A DNA stretch of 64,000 nucleotides from Reichenbachiella faecimaris (GCF_900176375.1 NZ_FWYF01000001.1:558001-622000), one strand, 5' to 3'; positions 17,660 to 27,192 are shown, counted from the stretch's first letter. Notes: generated by a model not told the origin, from the sequence alone. Program-made: numbers and translations.

Positions 17660-17747
17660 CTAACTTTTTTAGTTTTCTCCAAGCGACAAATAAATTATAA
17701 AAATACACTATTTGCAAATTGTACCATATTAATTTGGAGATCGCTAA

Positions 17748-18830
17748 TTAAATGGTCATTTCACCCCGTATGGGAATGCTAAGTTTCTTTTTTACCTGTT
17801 CGGTCGACTTTTCTGTACCAAGTAAATGCATCATTTTAGCCACGGCCGCTTCAGTTGTAATATCCAATCCGCTAATCACTCCTATTTCAGTCAACTTTTT
17901 ACTCGTTTCATACCGTCCTTGTATTACACTTCCTCCTATACATTGTGACACATTCAAAATCACAATGCCTCTGTTGACCGCACCTTCCAAGAGCTCATTG
18001 AACCAATCATAGTTCATGGTATTACCAGAGCCATAAGACTCCAATATCACTCCTTTCAGACCTTCAATATTCAAGATGCCTTTGACAACTGCTGGAGAAA
18101 TATTGGGGAAAATTTTCAATATAGCTACATCTGGATCCAGCTCAGGACTGTATTTCAGTTCTTCCTCTTTGTATTTCTTCAGAAAGGATTCGTTATATAC
18201 TATTTCAACACCTGATTCGGCTAGGTAGGGATAATTTTCAGATTCAAATGCCGCGAAATTGCTACTTCTTATTTTTTGCGCTCGGTTGCCTTTCAGTAAG
18301 TAATAATTAAAATAAAGACATACTTCAGTAACCATAGCATGATCGCCATTACGCTCAGAAGCAATTTCTAGTGCTGTAATGAGGTTTTCCCTGGCATCCG
18401 ATCTGGTCGCTCCAATTGGAATTTGTGCTCCAGTAAATATGATAGGTTTATTCACACCCTTTAGCATAAAACTGATCGCAGAAGCAGAATAGGCCATGGT
18501 ATCTGTACCGTGCAAAATAACAAACCCATCGTATTGATGATAGTTGTCCTTCAAAATCGAAGCCATATCCTTCCACTGCTCCACATTGATATTGGAAGAA
18601 TCAACTGGTTCTGGAAATGAGATGACTGTCAACTTCAAATCGAGCTTATGCAATTCGGGGATCTTTTCCAGTACCAGACTGAAATTAAAGGGTGCCAAGG
18701 CGCCCTCTTCGTCATACACCATACCAAATGTGCCTCCCGTATAAATGAGGAGTATAGAAGATTTGGGATCTTCCGAACTGGTCGCAATGTTGACTACTTT
18801 AAATTTACTCGCTTGGGTCATTCTTGTCAT
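17748..18830 (-). CDS. ansA: Type I (cytoplasmic) L-asparaginase
   Basis: The 360-residue protein hydrolyses L-asparagine to aspartate and ammonia. Both catalytic Thr motifs are present: IYTGGTFGM near residue 30 and ILHGTDTMAYSASA near 104; the basic residue region is TGAQIPIGATRSDARENL. There is no signal peptide, consistent with type I. Its start directly follows the TatD stop (no gap), so it is the last gene of the long minus-strand run that begins at 24850. Confidence 0.93.
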   Translation of the reverse strand: MTRMTQASKFKVVNIATSSEDPKSSILLIYTGGTFGMVYDEEGALAPFNFSLVLEKIPELHKLDLKLTVISFPEPVDSSNINVEQWKDMASILKDNYHQYDGFVILHGTDTMAYSASAISFMLKGVNKPIIFTGAQIPIGATRSDARENLITALEIASERNGDHAMVTEVCLYFNYYLLKGNRAQKIRSSNFAAFESENYPYLAESGVEIVYNESFLKKYKEEELKYSPELDPDVAILKIFPNISPAVVKGILNIEGLKGVILESYGSGNTMNYDWFNELLEGAVNRGIVILNVSQCIGGSVIQGRYETSKKLTEIGVISGLDITTEAAVAKMMHLLGTEKSTEQVKKKLSIPIRGEMTI

Positions 18831-19595
18831 TTAATTGAAAATACGATACGCATTTTCAGTGGTAGCTTTGGCCACCTCATTTTTGGTTATATTTTTAATG
18901 GCTGCTATTTTTTCGGCCACCAAGTTTAAATACGCGGGTTCGTTGCGTTTCCCTCTATTTGGGACGGGCGCAAGATAAGGACTATCCGTCTCCAATACCA
19001 AATGATCTAATGGGATTGATTTCAGTACGGGTTCTAACCCTCCATTTTTGAATGTTGCCACTCCTCCTATTCCCAATAAGAAGCCTAACTCAATGATCTG
19101 ATTGGCCTGCTCTACTGTCCCAGAGAAGCAGTGAAAAATCCCACGAAATTTTTCAGTTTTAAGATCATCTACAAGCGCTATGGTTTCGTCGATCGATTCA
19201 CGACAGTGGATGACAATGGGTCGATCCTGCTGAATTGCCCATTTGGATTGAATCTTAAAAGCTTCCTTTTGCTGTTCATAAAAGGACTTATCCCAGTACA
19301 AATCAGTTCCCATTTCACCAACTGCAACAAACTCTCTTTTATTCAACCAATCTTCTACGATATAGAGCTCCTTTTCGAAATTCTTATCAACGGAACAAGG
19401 GTGAAGCCCCATCATTGGGATGCAATATCCCGGATAACGGTATTCAAGCTCCAACATGGCGTCAATAGACTCACTGTCAATATTGGGCATGTATATTTTT
19501 TCGACTCCTTGCTCCCTAGACCTTTGGATCATCTCGTCAACATCATCCTTGAATTTGTCTGAATAAATATGTGCGTGAGTTTCTACTAGCTGCAT
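18831..19595 (-). CDS. TatD-family metal-dependent hydrolase
   Basis: The 254-residue TIM-barrel protein has all metal ligand motifs: ETHAHIY (H-x-H), GEMGTDLYWD, VIHCRES, FHCFSG and ETDSPYLAPVP. Family members are 3'-5' DNA/RNA exonucleases or D-aminoacyl-tRNA deacylases. It ends immediately before the asparaginase start and begins 23 bases after the preceding glycosyltransferase gene, consistent with one transcript. Confidence 0.92.
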   Translation of the reverse strand: MQLVETHAHIYSDKFKDDVDEMIQRSREQGVEKIYMPNIDSESIDAMLELEYRYPGYCIPMMGLHPCSVDKNFEKELYIVEDWLNKREFVAVGEMGTDLYWDKSFYEQQKEAFKIQSKWAIQQDRPIVIHCRESIDETIALVDDLKTEKFRGIFHCFSGTVEQANQIIELGFLLGIGGVATFKNGGLEPVLKSIPLDHLVLETDSPYLAPVPNRGKRNEPAYLNLVAEKIAAIKNITKNEVAKATTENAYRIFN

Positions 19596-19618
19596 TTCAA
19601 ATTAATGTTCTATCTATC

Positions 19619-20692
19619 TCAATATTTCCTCCCTTTCCAAACTACCTGGATGGGTAAAAGATAGAACGCAAATGTGATTAAATAAAAAACGAAATCATAT
19701 ATTTCAAACAGCAGAAGGTGAATCACAGAGATTCTGGAGCCTGTTGATTTCGAAATCTGCATGAAAAGAAAGTACTTAAGCCCTATGACAGCAAAAGCCA
19801 CAAAACACCAGACAATATTATATAAAGCTAAAAATGAGAAGGCAGGCCAGAACAGTATCTTGATCATGCCAGCCAAAAGCATCAAAGGATTTAAACCAGC
19901 CAACCCTCTCATCCATCTTTTTCGCTGATGAAGTAGTGATCCTACATCCAACAGGGCTTGTGTTGTAGCTACAGCACCTGAGTTGATATTCACTTTCAAC
20001 TCTCCTCCCAGAGGTCTCAAGCGTCGCAACAAGTCAACATCTTCCACTATGGAGTCATCTAAACCCGCGTAACCACCAATTTCATTATAAGCAGATTTCG
20101 CAATCAACATATTGTTTCCCCATCCTGTGAGATATATGCCTATTCTGGAAAACCAACCAATGACCCATTCATTGAATAACCAGTCTATATTTTGCAGGTA
20201 TCCAAGCCTTCTGTTTCCTGACACTCTAGTTAATCCAACCACAATTTCTTTCTCATCAGTCATCTGAGTCAACATGCTTTGAATCCAATTAGATTGAAAT
20301 CGCATATCAGCATCTGTAAATAACAAATACTCCCCTTTAGCTTTTTCTGACAAATAAGAAAGTATTCTCTGCTTCCCAAACTTCCCAGTTGATTCTTTCC
20401 CATACGAATAGATAGTAGAATTTACTGGCTTATTCCGTTCTAGCAGATTCAAGGTATCATCCTCAGAATCATCATTTCCAAACAGTATTTCAAAATCAGA
20501 TTTGGCATAGCTCAACTGCTTCAAGCTGTCACACAAAGCTGCTACATTTTCCTCCTCGTTTCTAAGGGCAATCAGGACGGAAACAAAAGGAGGCTTTTCA
20601 AACTTTCTATTTTTTTGCGTGGGCTTTTCTATAATAAGAAGCATCAAAAATGATAACCACACAGCTACAATTCCTATGGCGACCATCCACAT
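19619..20692 (-). CDS. Membrane glycosyltransferase, family 2
   Basis: The 357-residue protein has one N-terminal transmembrane helix, a GT2 domain and two or three C-terminal helices. Catalytic features are the nucleotide-binding GNDDSEDDT, the metal-binding FTDADMRF, VEDVDLLRR and the QRKRW motif of processive enzymes. It probably builds or extends an envelope polysaccharide or glycolipid. ATG at 20692 overlaps the stop of the deacetylase gene (TGATG), so the two are translationally coupled; a GTG one codon upstream is the alternative. Confidence 0.88.
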   Translation of the reverse strand: MWMVAIGIVAVWLSFLMLLIIEKPTQKNRKFEKPPFVSVLIALRNEEENVAALCDSLKQLSYAKSDFEILFGNDDSEDDTLNLLERNKPVNSTIYSYGKESTGKFGKQRILSYLSEKAKGEYLLFTDADMRFQSNWIQSMLTQMTDEKEIVVGLTRVSGNRRLGYLQNIDWLFNEWVIGWFSRIGIYLTGWGNNMLIAKSAYNEIGGYAGLDDSIVEDVDLLRRLRPLGGELKVNINSGAVATTQALLDVGSLLHQRKRWMRGLAGLNPLMLLAGMIKILFWPAFSFLALYNIVWCFVAFAVIGLKYFLFMQISKSTGSRISVIHLLLFEIYDFVFYLITFAFYLLPIQVVWKGRKY

Positions 20693-21312
20693 CACGTAGC
20701 AAATGGAATTATGTCAAACCCAAAGCCCTCTTCCTTGCAATGGTTTAAAAAACGTGGCAGTACCCACTGCAATTTTTCAATCGATTTCAGATTATCATGA
20801 AACACAATAATATCACCAGATCGCATCTTAGAAATCAAGTTTGAAAGACATTTCTCTTTTGATAATTTCCCATCAAAATCCCCACTCATCAATGACCAAA
20901 GTACTGTTGGCTTATTAGTTCTAAAATGGCCATAAGGTGGCCGGAATAAGCGCTCACTTCTTTCAATCAGCTTATTTAACACTTCCTCTCCCCTGCTGAG
21001 ATTGTTTTCATAGTCAACTTTGGATATTTTCCATCCGTCCAAATGGGCATAGCCATGATTGGCAATTAGATGATTGTCATGGAATATTTGTGTCACCAGA
21101 GATGGACACTTTTCAACCTGCTGTCCTAAACAAAAAAAAGTAGCCTGGGACACATATTCTTTTAGGGTTTTCAACACAAAATCAGTCACGCCAGGAGTCG
21201 GGCCATCATCAAAAGTGATATAGATTTTCTTCATATCACTTGGTATACTCCAAGTATGATTTGGAAATGTTTTTTGTATAAGGGACGGTATTCTATGCAA
21301 ATAGAAACCCAA
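20692..21312 (-). CDS. NodB-type polysaccharide deacetylase
   Basis: The 206-residue protein carries the NodB motifs ITFDDGPT (catalytic base and metal Asp), NHGYAH (metal His), RPPYG and IVFHDN. There is no signal peptide or membrane helix, unlike secreted chitin or peptidoglycan deacetylases, which points to action on a cytoplasmic lipid-linked sugar. The start is a TTG three bases after the upstream stop. The first 26 residues match the usual N-terminus of Bacteroidota homologues, so the internal ATG at MKKIY is too late. It lies between phosphatase and glycosyltransferase genes. Confidence 0.85.
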   Translation of the reverse strand: MGFYLHRIPSLIQKTFPNHTWSIPSDMKKIYITFDDGPTPGVTDFVLKTLKEYVSQATFFCLGQQVEKCPSLVTQIFHDNHLIANHGYAHLDGWKISKVDYENNLSRGEEVLNKLIERSERLFRPPYGHFRTNKPTVLWSLMSGDFDGKLSKEKCLSNLISKMRSGDIIVFHDNLKSIEKLQWVLPRFLNHCKEEGFGFDIIPFAT

Positions 21313-21315
21313 AAG

Positions 21316-22530
21316 TTATGATTTGAATTTTGCCGAAAGTATGGTCACGTCATCACGGTACTCCTGACCTTGACGAAATTCATTCACTGCTGTCATCATG
21401 GTGAGATTGAGCTCATTAGGTTTGGAATTCTCGACACTTTTGATTGCCTTCATAATACGAGTTTCACCAAATTCTTCTTCAGAAAGATTGATTGCCTCAT
21501 TGAGCCCATCTGTATAGCAAAACAGATAAAATTCCTTCAGGTTTTCCACTATGCCCATTTCCACAAATGGCAATGGCTCAAACATACCTAGAACTGTTGT
21601 TCCTTGAGTCAATTCCATGTCCTCCTTGAAATTCACTTGAAGTAATGGAGGATTGTGTCCACAGTTTATATAACGTAGAACCTGCTGAGATTTGCTATAG
21701 ATAGCAACAAAAAATGTAATGAATATCTCACCATTTCCGCTGAATTTGATTTGATGATTGAGTTCGGAAACGATCGTAGTCAAATCATTGGTTTGGCGCA
21801 CCAGGGTGTGTAAAGAAGCCTGGAAATTGGACATCATCAAGGCTGCAGGCACGCCTTTCCCTGATACATCAGCAATACAGAGCAGAAACTGATCTTCATC
21901 AATCCGGATGTAATCATAATAATCACCTCCCACATTATGATGCGGCTGATAATAAGCGGCTACTTCAAATTGGTCTGTTGCTGGTAGGTTTTTGGGAAAC
22001 AGATAATTCTGCACTTGCTTGGCAATTTCTAGCTCCTTTTTAAACGCCTCCTGTTCCAACTGCTGGCGAGCCAATTTTTTATTTTCAATAGCTACCAAAA
22101 TAATATTGGTCAGAGCTTCAAGAAAAGTAGTAGCTGAATTGTTGGTCAACCCGCTTTCAGATTCCGTGATATCACCAACAAATACTAATGCCAATAGTTG
22201 GTTTTTGTGCATCACAGGAATGACATGATCAAATTCTTGGCACTCTGTCTTCCCCAGGGCTTTTACCTTTTCTTCCCCTTCAAATTGATCAACAGGAATG
22301 CCGTTAACAATCTCAGCTGCCACACCAAAAAACACCTTACAATTCCATACCCCTTCTGTTTCGACAAAAAGTGCCAGCTTCTTCACCTTGAGGTTAGCCA
22401 ACAGGGTAAAGTGATAAATCTTATACAAAGACTCTTCAGACAAATTGTTGTTGATGGCTTCCGTTACTTCTAACAGGGCATTCAATTCCAACTCTTTCAA
22501 ATTTGATTCTATGGTCTTAGTTTCTGCCAT
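21316..22530 (-). CDS. GAF-domain SpoIIE/RsbU-type PP2C phosphatase
   Basis: The 404-residue cytoplasmic protein has an N-terminal GAF-like sensor domain (about 15-165), a short coiled coil (165-190, ending AKQVQNYLFP) and a C-terminal PP2C/SpoIIE domain. Metal-binding motifs are GGDYYDY, IADVSGKGVPAALMMS, CGHNPPLL and TDGLNEA. Relatives dephosphorylate anti-sigma-factor antagonists, but no STAS or kinase partner is nearby. Its place within a glycan-synthesis gene run suggests that it controls this process or is simply co-transcribed. Confidence 0.9.
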   Translation of the reverse strand: MAETKTIESNLKELELNALLEVTEAINNNLSEESLYKIYHFTLLANLKVKKLALFVETEGVWNCKVFFGVAAEIVNGIPVDQFEGEEKVKALGKTECQEFDHVIPVMHKNQLLALVFVGDITESESGLTNNSATTFLEALTNIILVAIENKKLARQQLEQEAFKKELEIAKQVQNYLFPKNLPATDQFEVAAYYQPHHNVGGDYYDYIRIDEDQFLLCIADVSGKGVPAALMMSNFQASLHTLVRQTNDLTTIVSELNHQIKFSGNGEIFITFFVAIYSKSQQVLRYINCGHNPPLLQVNFKEDMELTQGTTVLGMFEPLPFVEMGIVENLKEFYLFCYTDGLNEAINLSEEEFGETRIMKAIKSVENSKPNELNLTMMTAVNEFRQGQEYRDDVTILSAKFKS

Positions 22531-22782
22531 TTAGCTTGTGTGGGCTTTGAGTCCTTCTTTTGAGGCCAGGTAATAGTACTTTCTAAAATTGATCTCAATA
22601 TCAATGCTTCCAGGATCCAACTCGACGTCCGGTTCGCTATAGCAACGCAACCAATTCTTTCGTACCATTTTAGCTAAAATAGGCTTCAAGTCTTCATCAG
22701 ATAGCCCCAGAGCTGCTTTCATATCATTGAAATGAATAAGAAAGTATAGTTCGTCCAATATGTCAAATTCCAGATCGCTCAT
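22531..22782 (-). CDS. Small protein of unknown function
   Basis: ATG at 22782 gives an 83-residue protein. An in-frame TTG at 22830 would add 16 residues and overlap the upstream gene by 28 bases, which is less likely. The predicted helix-turn-helix-like middle (LGLSDEDLKPILAKMVRKNWL) and the following beta hairpin look like a winged-helix fold. The stop directly abuts the start of the phosphatase gene, so the two are probably co-translated. No family is recognised. Confidence 0.65.
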   Translation of the reverse strand: MSDLEFDILDELYFLIHFNDMKAALGLSDEDLKPILAKMVRKNWLRCYSEPDVELDPGSIDIEINFRKYYYLASKEGLKAHTS

Positions 22783-22802
22783 GGTAGATAGTTCAAGTAG
22801 GG

Positions 22803-23915
22803 TTAGATTTTGTGCGTTCTTTCTCGCCAACTGTATTGTCCAAAATTAGAGGCTACCCCAAAGAATACAACATAAAATGGATAAATAATTTGAAGGAGGC
22901 AGAAATTGAAGACTGACGGATTAAGCTTCTGAATCCTGCTCGCTGTAATTATATATATGTAGTCAATCAATAGCTTGATGCTTAAAATAAAAGCACCAAG
23001 AAGGTTTTTGGTCAGCACGGCATCTATAATTAACCAAACCCAAATGCTGTAGATGAGAAAAATAAAAATTGCTGTAAGTTTAGAAAAAGCATCTTTATGA
23101 AATTTCCATTTGGACGCCCATCTCCTTCTTTGATGATAAAATTGTGTAAGGCTCTCAACAGGCTCACTAATCACCAAAGCTTTTTCTGACTTAATAAATT
23201 GTACCTGATGGGGAAATGCTTTGAATAGCTTTCTCAGCAGAAACTCATCATCCCCTGAGGCAATGTGCTCATTGCCCGCAAAGCCTCCAACTTCCTCAAA
23301 TGCCTCCTTTGCAAAGGAATAATTGCACCCATTAATCACAGTAGGTTTCCCCATTTGCAATGTGGCTGCTCCCATGGCCACCAAAGCAGCCAACTCCTGA
23401 TTAAGTAGATCAATCCATCTAGTATTCTTTGCATTAAATAGCTTAACAGGGCCAAAGGCCAACTTCGCACCTCGTGAAAATGCCTGCTTGTGTTCTTCAA
23501 ACCAGTCTTCTCCTACCTCACTATCTCCATCTGTACAGATCATCAGCTCTCCTTTGGACAGGCTGATCCCAAAACTAATGGCCGCCTTTTTCCCTTGTTG
23601 GCTGTCATGAAGCTGAGCCAAATTCAGGTTGTCATATTTCACTTGAAGGGATTTAACTATTTTTTTTGTCTCGTCCTCAGAATGGTCATCTACCACAATA
23701 ATTTCGAACTGATTTTGCTCCCCTGCACTTTTATAAATTGAATGAATGAGCCTTTCAATATTTTTAGACTCGTTTCTGACCGGAATAATGATTGAAGCAA
23801 ATACGGAAGTGGCACCTTGATTTTCTGGTTGAGGTATGTTATTCCATTGCCACAGGAGTAGCAGAACAAAACATCCATAAATCAAAGTAGCAATACCAGC
23901 AATCAAATAGATCAA
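22803..23915 (-). CDS. Membrane glycosyltransferase, family 2
   Basis: The 370-residue protein has an N-terminal membrane helix, a GT2 domain with VVDDHSEDET, TDGDSEVGEDW and ASGDDEFL, and the QRRRW motif, then about four C-terminal helices. It is a second membrane GT2 of the same gene run and probably acts with the one at 19619. The start appears to be TTG at 23915, forming a TTGA overlap with the stop of the flippase-like gene; no ATG is available upstream. Confidence 0.87.
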   Translation of the reverse strand: MIYLIAGIATLIYGCFVLLLLWQWNNIPQPENQGATSVFASIIIPVRNESKNIERLIHSIYKSAGEQNQFEIIVVDDHSEDETKKIVKSLQVKYDNLNLAQLHDSQQGKKAAISFGISLSKGELMICTDGDSEVGEDWFEEHKQAFSRGAKLAFGPVKLFNAKNTRWIDLLNQELAALVAMGAATLQMGKPTVINGCNYSFAKEAFEEVGGFAGNEHIASGDDEFLLRKLFKAFPHQVQFIKSEKALVISEPVESLTQFYHQRRRWASKWKFHKDAFSKLTAIFIFLIYSIWVWLIIDAVLTKNLLGAFILSIKLLIDYIYIITASRIQKLNPSVFNFCLLQIIYPFYVVFFGVASNFGQYSWRERTHKI

Positions 23916-24850
23916 AATGATTTCTTTAAATCAGAAACAAAAAAAAGTCCTGTCACTGCTGGTAGCACAATATTGATCACCCACACTAAAAAACTAGCCA
24001 TTAACACCAAGCTCAAATCAGAAGTGAAAAAACTAAAAAACAAAGTGGCTGAAACCCCTCTCTTCACCAGATCACCTAGCACTGACATATTAGGCCATAT
24101 AGTCTTGACAAGAAAAATCCAAGCAATCCCAAGCAGAATAATTTTCACTGGCAGCACACTACCCAACGCCCAGAATATAAAATAAAACTGCAGCACAAAA
24201 ATCAAGTAGCGTCCAACTGAAATCATTAATATTTTCAGGACTGATGTACTCCTGAGCTTGCCAATTAGAAATAGATAGTTCTTAATTCTGCTTTTAAAGA
24301 CAAACAGGCCACATACAATACTGGCAACCAATACACCTGACATCAATGAGGATGTCCAGATAATACCAAAAGGTATTTCTAGCCCCTTTCCTAATAAAAA
24401 CAACACTGACTTGACCCCAAAAACCAAGGTAGGCAACATTTGAGAAAATCTATCAACAGCCAACCCAGAGAAAATTTGATTCCTAGACCCTTTGCACAAT
24501 CCCACATAGCGTGAAAATCCATCTCCTATTCCGAATGGACTAATGACGTTTAAACTCTTCCCTGTCAAAATAATTTTTGAACAATTCCAGAGCGACTTTT
24601 CCTCAATGGGCTTAAGAATATACTGCCATTTCCAAGATTCAAATCCTATATTTAACGGAAGTAGGGCCAAGCATAAGATAAGCCCCATCATATTCTTGAC
24701 ATGCACGGATTTGATCAGATCAATACTTTCTGCTCCATCAACAAGTTTGAATATGACAACACCCAAAATCACTGCTGGCAGTACCCATGACCAAAGCAAC
24801 CAAATGGCTCTCCCCCAACTACTGTTATAATTTACCAATGCTCTGATCAT
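23912..24850 (-). CDS. Flippase-like membrane protein (LPG synthase transmembrane family)
   Basis: The 312-residue protein has about eight transmembrane helices and belongs to the UPF0104/LPG_synthase_TM group, which includes the membrane part of lysyl-phosphatidylglycerol synthase and several presumed lipid flippases. Visible features are GFESWKWQYILKP and a GKSLNVISPFGIGDGFSRYV segment. It lacks the C-terminal aminoacyl-transferase domain. It is the first gene of the run down to 17748, so it may move a lipid-linked precursor made by the neighbouring glycosyltransferases. Confidence 0.8.
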   Translation of the reverse strand: MIRALVNYNSSWGRAIWLLWSWVLPAVILGVVIFKLVDGAESIDLIKSVHVKNMMGLILCLALLPLNIGFESWKWQYILKPIEEKSLWNCSKIILTGKSLNVISPFGIGDGFSRYVGLCKGSRNQIFSGLAVDRFSQMLPTLVFGVKSVLFLLGKGLEIPFGIIWTSSLMSGVLVASIVCGLFVFKSRIKNYLFLIGKLRSTSVLKILMISVGRYLIFVLQFYFIFWALGSVLPVKIILLGIAWIFLVKTIWPNMSVLGDLVKRGVSATLFFSFFTSDLSLVLMASFLVWVINIVLPAVTGLFFVSDLKKSF

Positions 24851-24907
24851 CTACTAAATATTCGACTGGAAGTCACTTTTCATAAAAGGTAATCTTTCTA
24901 TCTTGCA

Positions 24908-25474
24908 ATGCTATCCAACTCCATGAATAAAACTAAGGAAAAAATCATTTTAGGACTAGACCCTGGCACCACTGTAATGGGTTACGGCGTGATTTTAGTA
25001 AAAGGCAGCCAAATCACAACACTTCAACTGGGTGTCATTCACTTGAGCAAATATGCATCTCATGAACTAAAACTCACGAAGATTTTTGAAAGAGTAACTC
25101 ATGTAATAGATGAATTTGGACCTGATGAAGTAGCATTGGAAGCACCTTTTTTTGGGAAAAACGTACAGTCCATGCTAAAACTAGGCAGAGCACAAGGGGT
25201 AGCCATGGCAGCGGCGCTCACCAGAGATATCCCTATTACAGAATACGCACCCAAAAAAGTAAAACAATCTGTTACTGGAAATGGAAATGCTTCCAAAGAG
25301 CAAGTGGCAGCAATGCTACAGTCTATTTTAAATCTCAAAGAAATACCCAAACTATTGGATGCTACGGATGCACTGGCCGTAGCACTTTGTCACCACTATC
25401 AAGGGGGCAAACCTCAGGCTTCTGCCAAAAGCTGGAAGGCCTTTTTGTCTGACAATCCAGATCGGTTGAAATAG
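24908..25474 (+). CDS. ruvC: RuvC Holliday-junction resolvase
   Basis: The 188-residue endonuclease cuts Holliday junctions together with RuvAB. The acidic catalytic residues are visible in [12 protein letters not shown] (Asp), EAPFFGKN (Glu) and [14 protein letters not shown] (two Asp). A second ATG at 24923, five codons on, begins MNKTKEK and may be the true start. It is divergent from the envelope gene run, with 57 bases between starts. Confidence 0.95.
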   Translation: MLSNSMNKTKEKIILGLDPGTTVMGYGVILVKGSQITTLQLGVIHLSKYASHELKLTKIFERVTHVIDEFGPDEVALEAPFFGKNVQSMLKLGRAQGVAMAAALTRDIPITEYAPKKVKQSVTGNGNASKEQVAAMLQSILNLKEIPKLLDATDALAVALCHHYQGGKPQASAKSWKAFLSDNPDRLK

Positions 25475-25492
25475 CAAAAATACTGCACCGCA

Positions 25493-25557
25493 ATCTCCCC
25501 AACCCTCTTCTTTAAGAGGGAGTTAAATTCCCCTTAGAAAAAGGGGTTTAGGGGGAT
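25493..25557. repeat. Cloverleaf-like palindromic element between convergent genes
   Basis: A 65-base stretch has imperfect outer arms (ATCTCCCC and GGGGGAT) enclosing two perfect hairpins: CCCTCTT/AAGAGGG (25503-25520) and CCCCTT/AAGGGG (25530-25546). It fills the gap between the ends of ruvC and the CBS gene. The three-way shape resembles dispersed intergenic repeats of the CCCCCTAAA type. No U-run follows, so it is not a standard terminator. Confidence 0.7.
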
Positions 25558-25559
25558 GC

Positions 25560-26015
25560 TTACCAAGTAGTCGCTTTAATCTTTTGAGCGGCACGCATGA
25601 TGTCTCTTCTACTGATCTGTCCTTTCAATATGCCGTTTTCCGTAACAGGAAATCTCCTGAAATAAGTATTCAAAAACTCGTTAGCGCAAGCCACTACATC
25701 CATATCCATTTCTAGTGTTTTTACATTGCTGGACATAAAATCAGACACCTTCCCTTTTCCACTGGGGATGTTGTGATAAGACGACTGAACCAATACTTTC
25801 AAACAGTCCTTTTCAGACAGCATCCCAACCAATTCTCTTTTCTCATTGAGAACTGGCCCGCCAGAAATCCGTTTTTTCAACATGATGTCAATAGCTTCTG
25901 CGATTTCTTGATCAGGACTGAAAGTGATTAGGTCTTTGGCCATGTAGTCAGCAATAGTCTCATATTTGATTCCTTTTTCCTGCTCTACACGAGCGCCTTT
26001 AAAGTTCATTACCAT
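25560..26015 (-). CDS. CBS-domain pair protein
   Basis: The 151-residue cytoplasmic protein consists of two tandem CBS motifs (about 18-75 and 88-148), with the characteristic ISGGPVLNEKRELVGMLSEKDCL and FRRFPVTENGILKGQISRRDIM. CBS pairs bind adenine nucleotides and sense energy state. No enzyme or channel domain is attached, so the target is unknown. ATG at 26015 is used; a second ATG two codons on is equally plausible. Confidence 0.88.
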   Translation of the reverse strand: MVMNFKGARVEQEKGIKYETIADYMAKDLITFSPDQEIAEAIDIMLKKRISGGPVLNEKRELVGMLSEKDCLKVLVQSSYHNIPSGKGKVSDFMSSNVKTLEMDMDVVACANEFLNTYFRRFPVTENGILKGQISRRDIMRAAQKIKATTW

Positions 26016-26319
26016 GGTTGATTTAGTTAGAAGTTGAAATTAGACGAACTCTTATATTACCATATTTTCGACGAATTCGCAAGCAAAATCCTTATAAAAT
26101 ACAATTTAAGTAGGATATTTGAGATATGTTTATTAGTTTGACGGCAAGCCAAGGAATTTTGACCACCCGCTAATGTTTGAACTTTATTTATAAAAGAGTG
26201 TTAATTATGTCAGAATAGTTAATCTCTTATTAGAAATAAACCGTATAAAATATTAAATTTGCGGGCTCGTTTACACTAGTACTAGGCAAGGAGCCCTAAA
26301 AAAAGGAAAACAATATCAT
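26016..26319. other. Divergent intergenic region upstream of rpoD (304 bases)
   Basis: AT-rich sequence between the CBS gene and rpoD. It contains one promoter candidate for rpoD (TAAATTTG, 26254-26261), and AAAGGAAAA at 26302-26310 just before the rpoD ATG. I see no ORF with coding character, RNA gene or repeat. Confidence 0.55.
26254..26261 (+). promoter_or_regulatory. Candidate -7 element of the rpoD promoter
   Basis: TAAATTTG is an exact match to TAnnTTTG and lies 59 bases before the start codon. No TTG is found at the expected -33 position, so the promoter is either weak or activator-dependent. Confidence 0.4.
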
Positions 26320-27192
26320 ATGAGACAACTGAAGATCACACAATCGATTACTAACAGACGTGAAAGTCATACCTTAGAAAAGTATTTTACTGAAGTTAGT
26401 AGTGTGCCAATGATTACTCCTGATGAGGAAGTAGAGTTAGCACAGAGAATCAAACAAGGAGATGATCTTGCTCTTGAAAAATTAGTGAAAGCGAATTTAA
26501 GATTCGTGGTATCTGTTGCCAAGCAGTACCAAAACAGAAGTTTGCCTTTGAATGATTTGATCAATGAAGGAAACCTAGGTCTCATTAAGGCCGCAAAGAA
26601 ATTTGACGAAACCAAAGGATTTAAGTTTATCTCTTATGCTGTATGGTGGATTCGTCAGTCGATCATGCAAGCACTAGCTGAGCAGTCTAGAATTGTAAGG
26701 TTGCCAATGAACAAATCTGGTGCGATCAACCAGATCAGAAGAGCTTATGCAGAACTTGAGCAGAAATACGAGAGAGAGCCAACCGAAGAGGAATTGGCTG
26801 ACATCTTAGACATGAAGCCTAGTGAAGTCAGAAACACATTAGGCGCTGAAGTGAAGCAAATGTCTATGGACGCTCCTTTTGGTGAAGACGAGTCTGGTTC
26901 ATTGTTGGACGTATTGGAAAACAAAACTACTGTGCCTACTGATGGCCAGATGGTATTCAACGATTCGTTGAAAGTAGAAACTATCAGGGCGTTATCTACT
27001 TTGACAGCTAGAGAAAGAGAAGTAGTAAGAATGAGCTTTGGCATCGGATCTGACAACCCATTCACCCTAGAGGAGATTGGCGACATCATGGGTTTGACTC
27101 GTGAGCGTGTAAGACAAATCAGAGAGAAGGCCCTACAGAAATTGAGAGAGCCATCTAAGAATCAAAGATTGAAAGAATTCTGTGCGAGCTAA
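26320..27192 (+). CDS. rpoD: Primary RNA polymerase sigma factor, sigma-70 family
   Basis: The 290-residue protein is the short Bacteroidota housekeeping sigma factor, lacking region 1.1 and the non-conserved insert of the E. coli protein. It shows region 1.2 (ITPDEEVELAQRI), 2.1-2.4 (NLRFVVSVAKQY, DLINEGNLGLIKA, FDETKGFKFISYAVWWIRQ), region 3 (QIRRAYAELEQKYEREPTEEE, cut short here) and 4.2 (LTREREVVRM-like, then LEEIGDIMGLTRERVRQIRE). It would recognise promoters such as the one at 11105-11135. It is monocistronic, followed by a strong terminator. Confidence 0.97.
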   Translation: MRQLKITQSITNRRESHTLEKYFTEVSSVPMITPDEEVELAQRIKQGDDLALEKLVKANLRFVVSVAKQYQNRSLPLNDLINEGNLGLIKAAKKFDETKGFKFISYAVWWIRQSIMQALAEQSRIVRLPMNKSGAINQIRRAYAELEQKYEREPTEEELADILDMKPSEVRNTLGAEVKQMSMDAPFGEDESGSLLDVLENKTTVPTDGQMVFNDSLKVETIRALSTLTAREREVVRMSFGIGSDNPFTLEEIGDIMGLTRERVRQIREKALQKLREPSKNQRLKEFCAS

